In this document: piece after piece, positions 20,054 through 28,208 of the stretch
Layout: each line of letters starts with the position of its first letter
How positions within the stretch are numbered: the first letter of the stretch is position 1
Assembly: GCA_030066245.1 (NCBI GenBank)
Contig: JASJBY010000021.1
Span: 1-33,705, forward strand
From: Gammaproteobacteria bacterium
GTDB lineage: Bacteria > Pseudomonadota > Gammaproteobacteria > JAABTG01
DNA: 33,705 nt
Reading direction: 5' to 3'
The notes under the pieces: model-generated
Told to the model about the DNA's origin: nothing
Databases searched by the model: none
What the model saw: the letters and a program-made list of their open reading frames with translations, nothing else
Translations under genes and position numbers: made by a program

Positions 20054-20223
20054 GGACGGCCGACCGGTCTGTTCCCTGACTGGGTGTGTTTATCTGTATC
20101 GACCGAGGCCCGGGGGGCTTGACATGACCACCCTGCACGCGGCCCGGCCGCGGGCGGTTCAATGGCGAACGGGTCGTCAGCGTCCTTGCTACAGACCGGA
20201 GTCCCTGGTCAACAGCCGTCAGA

Positions 20224-21678
20224 TCAACGTCTGTAGGGTGCGCTCTCGTACGGACCCTGACCGGGAGGATAGGCGTACGGCGCGGGTTGACCCGGCGTGG
20301 GCGGCGCATAGTACGGCTGGTACCGCGGACCCGAGGGCGCTGCCGGCCGTTCCGGCCAGATATCCTCGGCGGTCGCAGGCGGCGGCGGTTCGCGCAGGTC
20401 CTCGTCGGAGCCTCGACGGGCGTACGGGTCGAAGTATCGGGGCCCGGGCAGGGGTAGCGGAGAGCTCAAGCCGGGAGGCGGCTGAGGCTCAAACTGCCGC
20501 CGACCAGCATAGCCAGGCGGCATGGCCATGGGTGGCGCGTAGCCTGGAGGCTCCGCTCGCGCCGGCGGCACGGGTGGCGTCCGCGCCGCGCTCGCGGCCG
20601 CATCGGGCGGTGTCGGCATGGGCAAATAGCCGCCCGCGGCAGGCTGCGCCGTGGAGGCGGGTATCGGGGCTGGCCCTGCCACCGCGGCAACGGCTTTGGC
20701 CTCCGGCGCTGACGGCCTCTCCGCGGCGGGCTCCGGCGCAGCCGGCCGGGGTTCCTCCGGGGCCACCGTGAGGCCGCTAGCCATCGGCACGGGCTCGACT
20801 GAGGGCGAGCTTTCCACGGCTTGCACGACCGTCGGCTGCTCTCTTCCTTCGGCTGCCTGTCCCGGCTTGGAAGCCGCCTCGGGCAGCACCGGTTGAACCG
20901 GCGTGAAGTCTCCTAGTGCTTCACCTCCGGGACCGGTCGGTAATGCTGGCATAGCACCCGTCTCTTCCTTCGCCTCGGTCTCCGCGGCAACCGCCGGCAC
21001 CGAAGGGTCCGTCTCCATAGGACCGGCGGCGGCACCCTGGGACTGGCCGCCTACAGCTGGCGTCGGCGTGGTCTCCGCCACGCTCGCCGGCTCGCCCGGG
21101 GCGGAGCCGGTCTCCTCCGCGGGCCTCCGTTCCGCCAGCGCAAACACCAGAACGCCGATAATCAGCATCGGCCCCCAAAGCATGATGGCTCTCCACGGGC
21201 TCCGGCCGGCCGGCTTCTGGGCTGCGGGAGGCGGCGCGAGTGGCGGCTTAGCGCCCGGCTGCTGCACGCCGGCGGGCCGGGGAGGGGGCGGCGCCGGTCC
21301 GCTGGCCTCGGCGGTGGGCAAGGGTCCGGGAGCGGCCGACTGCTCGGCCTCGGTGGACGCGGCCGGTGACAGCCTCGATGGGCTGGGCGACGCTGGCTCC
21401 GGTACGGGCGCAGGCGACGCCGGGGGAACAGCATCAACCCTGGCCGGCGCAACCGACTCCGGCTGCGATACCCCGGTCGGCGCGGTGCTTCCAGCCTGTG
21501 TTGCCACCTTCTTCACCGCCGCGGTCTTGGCTGCCGCCTTGCTCTTCGCGACCGACTTCTTTTTGGAGACCAGCTTCTTCTTGGCGGTTTTCTTGGCAGC
21601 GGTGTTCTTGGCGGCGGTTTTCTTGGCGGAGGCGCCCGCCTTGGTCTTGCCCTCGTCAGGCTTCTCGACGTCGGCCAT
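20224..21678 (-). CDS. Lys/Ala-rich (histone H1-like) N-terminus, single TM, Pro/Ala-rich C-terminal protein (484 aa)
   Basis: KKTAAKNTAAKKTAKKKLVSKKKSVAKSKAAAKTAAVKK; TM RAIMLWGPMLIIGVLVFALAERR; Pro/Tyr-rich tail YQPYYAPPTPGQPAPYAYPPGQGPYESAPYRR. Confidence 0.75.
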   Translation of the reverse strand: MADVEKPDEGKTKAGASAKKTAAKNTAAKKTAKKKLVSKKKSVAKSKAAAKTAAVKKVATQAGSTAPTGVSQPESVAPARVDAVPPASPAPVPEPASPSPSRLSPAASTEAEQSAAPGPLPTAEASGPAPPPPRPAGVQQPGAKPPLAPPPAAQKPAGRSPWRAIMLWGPMLIIGVLVFALAERRPAEETGSAPGEPASVAETTPTPAVGGQSQGAAAGPMETDPSVPAVAAETEAKEETGAMPALPTGPGGEALGDFTPVQPVLPEAASKPGQAAEGREQPTVVQAVESSPSVEPVPMASGLTVAPEEPRPAAPEPAAERPSAPEAKAVAAVAGPAPIPASTAQPAAGGYLPMPTPPDAAASAARTPPVPPARAEPPGYAPPMAMPPGYAGRRQFEPQPPPGLSSPLPLPGPRYFDPYARRGSDEDLREPPPPATAEDIWPERPAAPSGPRYQPYYAPPTPGQPAPYAYPPGQGPYESAPYRR

Positions 21679-21925
21679 GTTGTCTCATCCTCAAGCTCGG
21701 CACAGTCGCCCCGGCGTCCTGGCTAAGCGGGGCGTGGGTGAAAGGCACGGGTATGTTAGCACACCGGTGGAACCGCTCGCGGGCCCGGCAGACGGGCACG
21801 CTCGCGGAGGCATCGTCGGCCTTGCCAACCGTCGCCCGGACGAGCCTGGATGAGGACGCTATCAACCCTGGATTTGCTTTATCATCTGCCAGGCTCATTA
21901 CACCTTGCCCTTACCCGAGGAAGTC

Positions 21926-24900
21926 ATGTATCTGCGTGGTTGCCCCACGGTTTCGGCCTCTCGTCTCGACAAGCTGCTGCGTGAGATGCGCACCATCCAT
22001 GCCGACATCACGGCCATCAACGCGGAATATGTCCATTTCATCGATCTGCTGGCCCCGATGGAGGACAAGCAACGGGCCATGCTGGAGAACATTCTGCACT
22101 ACGGTCCGGCGCCGTCTGAGCGGCCGCCGACCGGCCAGCTCCAGCTGGTGTTGCCCCGTCCGGGCACCATTTCACCCTGGTCGAGCAAGGCCACGGACAT
22201 CGCCCATGTCTGCGGCCTGCGGCAGGTCCGGCGACTGGAGCGCGGGGTCGCCTGGTTCCTTGAGTCCCCCGCCGGCCCTGTCATCCCCGACCCGCCGCTG
22301 CACCGGCTTCGTGGCCTGCTGCACGATCGCATGACCGAAGTAGTGCTCACCGACTTCGAGGAAGCTCTGCACCGCCTGTTCGACCGGGCAGAGCCGGCAC
22401 CCCTCAATACCGTCGACCTTCTGGGCCGCGGCCGCGACGCTCTGGCCCAGGCAAACCGCAGCATGGGGCTTGCCCTGAGTGCTGACGAGATCGACTACCT
22501 TGCGGATAGCTTCAACGCTCTGGGCCGGAACCCCCACGACGTGGAGCTGATGATGTTCGCGCAGGCAAACTCCGAGCATTGTCGCCACAAGATATTCAAC
22601 GCGGACTGGCGGCTGGACGGCGAGCCGAGAGACGCGTCCCTGTTCGAGATCATCAAGAACACCCACCGCCAGCACCCGGGCGAAGTGCTCTCCGCCTACC
22701 ACGATAACTCGGCCGTGGTACGCGGGTTTGAGACGACCCGATTCATGCCGGATCCGGAGTCCGGCCGCTACCGGCACGTGAGCGAGCCGGTGCACATTCT
22801 CATGAAGGTGGAAACCCACAACCACCCGACCGCCATCTCGCCGTTCCCCGGAGCGGCGACCGGCTCCGGCGGCGAGATCCGTGACGAAGCCGCAACTGGG
22901 CGCGGGGCGCGCAGCAAGGCAGGACTGTGCGGCTTCTCCGTCTCGAACCTGCGCATTCCCGGCTTCGAGCAGCCATGGGAGAGCGACCACGGCAGGCCCG
23001 GACGGATTGCCTCCGCGTTGGACATCATGATCGAAGGCCCCATCGGCGCGGCCGCCTTCAACAACGAGTTCGGGCGGCCCAATCTCTGCGGCTACTTCCG
23101 CACATTCGAGGAGACTGTGCCGGGTCCCGAGGGGCCCGAGATCAGGGGTTACCACAAGCCCATCATGCTGGCCGGAGGCATGGGCAACATCCGCGAGCCC
23201 CACATCGAGAAAAGCCGCATTCCACCCGGCGCCCGGGTGATCGTGCTCGGTGGGCCCGCCATGCTCATCGGCCTGGGGGGAGGCGCCGCCTCGTCCATGG
23301 CCTCCGGTCAAAGCGAAGAGGATCTGGACTTCGCCTCCGTGCAGCGGGGCAACCCCGAGATGCAGCGGCGCTGTCAGGAGGTCATCGACCAGTGCTGGGC
23401 CATGGGGGAAGACAACCCCGTCGTCGCCATACACGACGTAGGCGCCGGGGGGCTCTCCAACGCCGTGCCGGAGCTGGTCAACGACAGCGGCCGCGGCGGC
23501 CGCTTCGAGCTGCGCGAAATCCCCAATGACGATCCCGGCATGTCACCCATGGAGATCTGGTGCAACGAGGCCCAGGAGCGCTTCGTGCTCGCGGTGGTGC
23601 CCGAGGACATGCCGGTGTTCGAGGCCGTCTGCCAGCGCGAGCGCTGCCCGTTTGCGGTCCTGGGCGAAGCCACCGAAGAAAAGCGGCTCAGGCTGCAGGA
23701 CAGGCACTTCGGCGACGACCCCATCAATCTGCCCCTGGAGGTGCTGCTGGGCAAGCCGCCCAAGATGCTGCGGGACGCTGAGCACGTCCCCGTGCCGCGG
23801 GGGGCGCTGCAGATCTCCGCAGCGGCGGCGAAGGAATCGGTGGAGCGCATTCTGCGCCTGCCCACGGTCGCCGACAAAACCTTTCTCATCACCATCGGCG
23901 ATCGCAGCGTTACCGGTCTGGTCAGCCGCGACCAGATGGTTGGCCCGTGGCAGGTGCCGGTGGCCGACTGCGCGGTCACCGCGAGCGGCTACAAGGCGCG
24001 AACAGGGGAAGCCATGGCTATCGGCGAGCGCACCCCCGTCGCCCTGCTGGATGCACCGGCTTCCGGGCGCATGGCCGTCGGCGAGGCCGTCACCAACATT
24101 GCGGCCGCGCGCGTCGGGGCCATCAACAGCATCGTTCTGTCCGCGAACTGGATGGCGGCCAGCGGCTACCCGGGCGAGGACGCCGCCCTGTTCGACACGG
24201 TGCGCGCCGTGGGCCTGGAGCTGTGTCCGGCCCTGGGGCTGGCCATCCCGGTGGGAAAGGACTCCCTGTCCATGCGGACCGTCTGGCATGAACAGGGCGA
24301 GGAGCGCGCGGTGACCGCTCCCCTGTCCCTGATCGTGTCGGCCTTTGCACCGGTGCAGGACGTGGCCGGGACCCTGACGCCCCAGCTGCGCACCGACCAG
24401 GGCGAGACACGCCTGCTCCTGGTCGACCTGGGCCTGGGCCGATCCCGCCTGGGCGGCTCGGCTCTGGCCCAGGTGCACGAGCAGCTCGGCGACGAGCCGC
24501 CCGATCTGGACAGCCCGGAGGCAGTGCGCGGCTTCTTCGAGGCCGTCCAGCGCCTGAACGGGGATGGCAAGCTGCTGGCTTACCACGACCGCTCGGACGG
24601 TGGTCTGCTGGTGACCCTGTGCGAGATGGCCTTCGCCGGCCGCACCGGCGTGACCGTGTCCCTGGACGGCCTCCCCGGGAGCAACCTGGCGGCCCTTTTT
24701 AACGAGGAGCTGGGCGCCGTCCTGCAGGTGCGGGCGGCGGACCTCGAGTCGGTCGTGGAGACCCTGACCGGCACCGATGCCCTGGCGGGTCACGTTCACA
24801 ACCTGGGCACGCTGAACGGCGACCGGCGACTGCTGCTCTCCCGCAAAGGCGAGCCCGTGTTGAGCGAGCCTCTGATGCGGCTGCACCGCATCTGGTCGGA

Positions 24901-25825
24901 GACCACCTACCGCCTGCAGGCCAGGCGGGACGATCCGGAGTGTGCCCGGGAGGAGTTCGACCGGCTGCTGGACACCGACGACCCGGGCCTGTCCTGTCGG
25001 CTTTCCTTCGACCCCGACGACGATGTTGCCGCCCCCTATGTGGTGCGGCGCCATCCCCCTGTCGCGGTGCTGCGCGAACAGGGCGTTAACGGCCAGCTGG
25101 AGATGGCAGCCGCCTTCGACCGGGCCGGATTCGACGCCGTCGACGTGCACATGAGCGACATCCTGGAGGGCAGGATCTCGTTGAAGAGCTTCCAGGGTTT
25201 CGCGGCCTGTGGCGGCTTCTCCTATGGCGATGTGCTGGGAGCGGGCGGCGGCTGGGCCAAGTCGGCGCTCTTCAACAGCCGCGCCAGAGAGCAGTTCAGC
25301 AGCTTCTTCGCCCGTCCGGACACCTTTGCCCTGGGCGTCTGCAACGGCTGCCAGATGCTCTCGCACCTGCACGCGCTCATTCCCGGCGCCGGGCAGTGGC
25401 CGCGCTTTGTCCGCAACCGCTCCGAGCAGTTCGAGGCGCGCATGGCAATGGTCGAGGTGCCGGATTCGCCGTCGCTGTTCCTGCAAGGCATGTCCGGCTC
25501 CGTGCTGCCCGTGGTCATTGCCCACGGCGAGGGGCGGGTGGAGTACAGGGCCGACACCGACCGCCGGCAGCTGGAGGAGCGGGGGCTCGTAGCGATGCGC
25601 TACGTGAATAACCACGGCGAGCCGACCGACCGCTACCCCGCCAACCCCAACGGCTCAGCGGGCGGCATCACCGGTCTCACCACCGAGGACGGGCGCTTCA
25701 CCATCATGATGCCGCACCCGGAGCGCCTGTTCCGAGCGGTGCAGTACTCCTGGCGGCCGGACGGCTGGGATGAGGATGGGCCGTGGATGCGCATATTCCG
25801 CAACGCCCGAAAATGGATCGGCTAG
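21926..25825 (+). CDS. purL: Phosphoribosylformylglycinamidine synthase (FGAM synthase, large form)
   Basis: [58 protein letters not shown]-terminal GATase ([31 protein letters not shown]). GAGGAAG SD before the ATG at 21926. Confidence 0.98.
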   Translation: MYLRGCPTVSASRLDKLLREMRTIHADITAINAEYVHFIDLLAPMEDKQRAMLENILHYGPAPSERPPTGQLQLVLPRPGTISPWSSKATDIAHVCGLRQVRRLERGVAWFLESPAGPVIPDPPLHRLRGLLHDRMTEVVLTDFEEALHRLFDRAEPAPLNTVDLLGRGRDALAQANRSMGLALSADEIDYLADSFNALGRNPHDVELMMFAQANSEHCRHKIFNADWRLDGEPRDASLFEIIKNTHRQHPGEVLSAYHDNSAVVRGFETTRFMPDPESGRYRHVSEPVHILMKVETHNHPTAISPFPGAATGSGGEIRDEAATGRGARSKAGLCGFSVSNLRIPGFEQPWESDHGRPGRIASALDIMIEGPIGAAAFNNEFGRPNLCGYFRTFEETVPGPEGPEIRGYHKPIMLAGGMGNIREPHIEKSRIPPGARVIVLGGPAMLIGLGGGAASSMASGQSEEDLDFASVQRGNPEMQRRCQEVIDQCWAMGEDNPVVAIHDVGAGGLSNAVPELVNDSGRGGRFELREIPNDDPGMSPMEIWCNEAQERFVLAVVPEDMPVFEAVCQRERCPFAVLGEATEEKRLRLQDRHFGDDPINLPLEVLLGKPPKMLRDAEHVPVPRGALQISAAAAKESVERILRLPTVADKTFLITIGDRSVTGLVSRDQMVGPWQVPVADCAVTASGYKARTGEAMAIGERTPVALLDAPASGRMAVGEAVTNIAAARVGAINSIVLSANWMAASGYPGEDAALFDTVRAVGLELCPALGLAIPVGKDSLSMRTVWHEQGEERAVTAPLSLIVSAFAPVQDVAGTLTPQLRTDQGETRLLLVDLGLGRSRLGGSALAQVHEQLGDEPPDLDSPEAVRGFFEAVQRLNGDGKLLAYHDRSDGGLLVTLCEMAFAGRTGVTVSLDGLPGSNLAALFNEELGAVLQVRAADLESVVETLTGTDALAGHVHNLGTLNGDRRLLLSRKGEPVLSEPLMRLHRIWSETTYRLQARRDDPECAREEFDRLLDTDDPGLSCRLSFDPDDDVAAPYVVRRHPPVAVLREQGVNGQLEMAAAFDRAGFDAVDVHMSDILEGRISLKSFQGFAACGGFSYGDVLGAGGGWAKSALFNSRAREQFSSFFARPDTFALGVCNGCQMLSHLHALIPGAGQWPRFVRNRSEQFEARMAMVEVPDSPSLFLQGMSGSVLPVVIAHGEGRVEYRADTDRRQLEERGLVAMRYVNNHGEPTDRYPANPNGSAGGITGLTTEDGRFTIMMPHPERLFRAVQYSWRPDGWDEDGPWMRIFRNARKWIG

Positions 25826-25948
25826 CCCTTGCGGCTGTTGCAACCTCCTCGGGTCCGATGCCCCGCCGTCAGTCGTCTCAGGCCCGCCCGCGCTGCCTTG
25901 TGCTAAGCTCCCCGGGAGTGTTCTACCGTGTGCGCCCGAGGCGTTGGC

Positions 25949-26488
25949 ATGACGAAGCATCGCGAGCCGTCGGACGAAGAGAAGGAGCTGTTCCGCTCCG
26001 CCGTGGGGCCGGTGAAGCGGCTTCGCCATGACAGCATCAGCCAGGTGAAAGGCCGGCCGGCGCCAACCCCCGTGCAGACCCGCCTCGACGAGCAGCAGGT
26101 CATCAAAGACATGCTGTTCGAAGAGCGTGACCCCGCCGACATGGAAACCGGTGAGGAGTTGTTGTACGCCCGACCCGGACTGCAGCACGGCGTGATGCGG
26201 CGCTTGCGGCGCGGCCAGCTCTGCGTGACCGCCGCCCTCGATCTGCACGGCATGACCGCGGAGATGGCGAAGCGGGCGGTCGCCGACTTCCTACGGGAGG
26301 CTCGCCTCGCCGGCAACCGCTGCGTGCGCATCATCCACGGCAAGGGACGGGGATCCCGCTTGGGCCAGCCGGTGCTGAAAAGAAAACTGGATCACTGGCT
26401 GCGTCAGCGCGAGGAGGTCCTAGCATTCTGCTCGGCCCGGCCCGTGGACGGAGGCACGGGCGCGGTCTACGTGCTGCTCAAACGCTGA
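25949..26488 (+). CDS. Smr/MutS C-terminal domain family protein
   Basis: LDLHGMTAEMAKRAVADFLREARLAGNRCVRIIHGKGRGSRLGQPVLKRKLDHWL, Smr signature (LDLHG, HGKG). Confidence 0.92.
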   Translation: MTKHREPSDEEKELFRSAVGPVKRLRHDSISQVKGRPAPTPVQTRLDEQQVIKDMLFEERDPADMETGEELLYARPGLQHGVMRRLRRGQLCVTAALDLHGMTAEMAKRAVADFLREARLAGNRCVRIIHGKGRGSRLGQPVLKRKLDHWLRQREEVLAFCSARPVDGGTGAVYVLLKR

Positions 26489-27503
26489 CCACCAGCTCGC
26501 GAAGCACCGTGGTCGCATAGGCACCCGCCGGCAGGGCGAAGCTCAAGGCCAGCACGTCCGTTTCCGGAAATTCCCAAGCCATGTCGACCGGACGCACCCG
26601 CAACGGTCGTCGCTCCTGCTTCAGGCCGAAGCCCTCCAGCCCCCGACACCAGTCCTCGCACCCGCGTAGTGCCTCCCGCTCAATCTGCGCTGCATCCTCG
26701 CTCACCGGCGCTTTGCCCCGGCCCCAGAGCGGACCAGTGGCTTCGATATCGCCCGCGGCGAGACGCGAGTCGATGGCCTCGTCCACCACCCGGGCGAGAA
26801 AGATGCTGTGGGTGCCCGCCAGCATCATGACGTCACCAGGCAGCGCCTTGTCCCAGGCACCCTGGTCGACCCGAGCCGACAGCACCCGGTTGAACAGCAT
26901 GGCCCGTGCGGCGGACAGATAAAGGCCCCGTTTGTGCCCGTCCCGCTCGCGCGACTCCCGGCTGAGCAGCGCGTAGGCACGCGCCAGGTTGGCCTGATTC
27001 CGGCCGAAACGCTGCTCGCCGAAGTAGTTGGGAACCCCCCGCTCGGAGACCAGGCGCAGCCGGTCGATAAGCTCCTCGCGGCTGCCCTCTACCTCCACCA
27101 GACGCAGGGAGAATCGGTTGCCGCGGTGCACACCGCGTCTGAGCTTGCGCCGGTGACGGGCAACCTGGACGATGCGCATATTGTCCCCGTCCAGCCGAGA
27201 CCAGTCCGGTTCGTTGACGCCCGACAGGTTGACACTGAACCACTGAACGGTGACGGCGTTCCGATCCTTCAGGCCGGCATAACCCACGTCCACAGCGCGC
27301 ACGCCGGCGGTGCGCCCCAGCTGCCGGGCCACGGCCTGGGTGTTCAGGCCTCGCTTGCGCACCTGAACCAGCGCGTGGTCGCCCTCGCCGTCGGCGTCGA
27401 AACCGAGGAGCTCGACCACCTGGAAATCCTCCGGCCGCTCCCGGACGCGTGCGCGAACGGCCGGCGTCCCGAAAGCAAACGCGAGTGGGTCCGGCGCCCG
27501 CAG
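26478..27503 (-). CDS. truD: tRNA pseudouridine(13) synthase TruD (apparent CTG start at 27503; track start GTG 27419 is likely internal)
   Basis: GYAGLKDRNAVTVQWFSV, NYFGEQRFGRNQANL, AMLFNRVLSAR. In-frame extension upstream of 27419 reads LRAPDPLAFAFGTPAVRARVRERPEDFQVVELLGF, the typical TruD N-terminus. Confidence 0.88.
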   Translation of the reverse strand: MRAPDPLAFAFGTPAVRARVRERPEDFQVVELLGFDADGEGDHALVQVRKRGLNTQAVARQLGRTAGVRAVDVGYAGLKDRNAVTVQWFSVNLSGVNEPDWSRLDGDNMRIVQVARHRRKLRRGVHRGNRFSLRLVEVEGSREELIDRLRLVSERGVPNYFGEQRFGRNQANLARAYALLSRESRERDGHKRGLYLSAARAMLFNRVLSARVDQGAWDKALPGDVMMLAGTHSIFLARVVDEAIDSRLAAGDIEATGPLWGRGKAPVSEDAAQIEREALRGCEDWCRGLEGFGLKQERRPLRVRPVDMAWEFPETDVLALSFALPAGAYATTVLRELVVSV

Positions 27504-27505
27504 CG

Positions 27506-27976
27506 CTAGTCCTCCACCAGCGCGACGGCGTAGGCGGCTATGCCCTCCCCCCGGCCCGCGAAGCCCATGCCCTCGGTGGTGGTGGCCTTAATGTTCACGC
27601 GGGAGGGCTCTAGCTGCAGATCAGAGGCCAGCGCCTCCCGCATGCCTGCAATGTGAGGCGCCAGCTTCGGCGACTGAGCCACCACGGTCATGTCCGCGTT
27701 CACCACCCACATGCCGTCCCGCTGCAGACGCGCCACCACCCGCCGCAGCAGTATACGGCTGTCGATGCCCGCGAACTCCGCGCTGGAGTCTGGAAAATGT
27801 CGCCCGATATCGCCCAGTCCAGCCGCACCCAACAGCGCATCGCACAGGGCATGAATCAGAACATCCCCGTCGGAATGAGCCGCCAGACCCATATCGTGTG
27901 GTATCCGGACGCCCCCCAGCACCAGTGGCCGGCCCTCGGCGAATCTGTGCGCGTCGTAGCCTTGTCCGATTCTCAT
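27506..27976 (-). CDS. ispF: 2-C-methyl-D-erythritol 2,4-cyclodiphosphate synthase
   Basis: [63 protein letters not shown]. Confidence 0.98.
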   Translation of the reverse strand: MRIGQGYDAHRFAEGRPLVLGGVRIPHDMGLAAHSDGDVLIHALCDALLGAAGLGDIGRHFPDSSAEFAGIDSRILLRRVVARLQRDGMWVVNADMTVVAQSPKLAPHIAGMREALASDLQLEPSRVNIKATTTEGMGFAGRGEGIAAYAVALVED

Positions 27977-28032
27977 GGCTTCCCAGTGAGCAGTGAATAG
28001 TGACTGGTGAATCGTGTGTAGTGAGTTCTGTG
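27977..28032. repeat. Degenerate GTGAATAGTGA/TCACTATTCAC-type short repeat upstream of ispF
   Basis: cagtgagcagtgaatagtgactggtgaatcgtgtgtagtgagttctgtg directly abutting the ispF start; shares GTGAATAGTGA with 14096-14154. Confidence 0.55.
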
Positions 28033-28156
28033 CAAGGATGGTGAGCTACGGGGCGTTGTGTCGTCAACCGATTGCGTGGCGCGGCAGACGTCAGCCTGCC
28101 CAATGAGGACATGATCTCCCGGTCTCTCCGGGTGCCGCCGTGTTCCCCCGAACAGC

Positions 28157-28186
28157 TTGACAATGCGAGACGACCGGGTGTGCAAT
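28157..28186 (+). promoter_or_regulatory. Possible sigma70-type promoter upstream of the DUF4157-fusion gene
   Basis: TTGACA (28157-28162), 18-nt spacer, TGCAAT (28181-28186). Motif reading only. Confidence 0.3.
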
Positions 28187-28208
28187 GCGGTCGGTCAGGG
28201 AGAAGAAC

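Noticed and set aside
23543-25615. 690-aa minus-strand ORF antisense to purL
   Set aside because: Same high-GC antisense artefact; purL is unambiguous.
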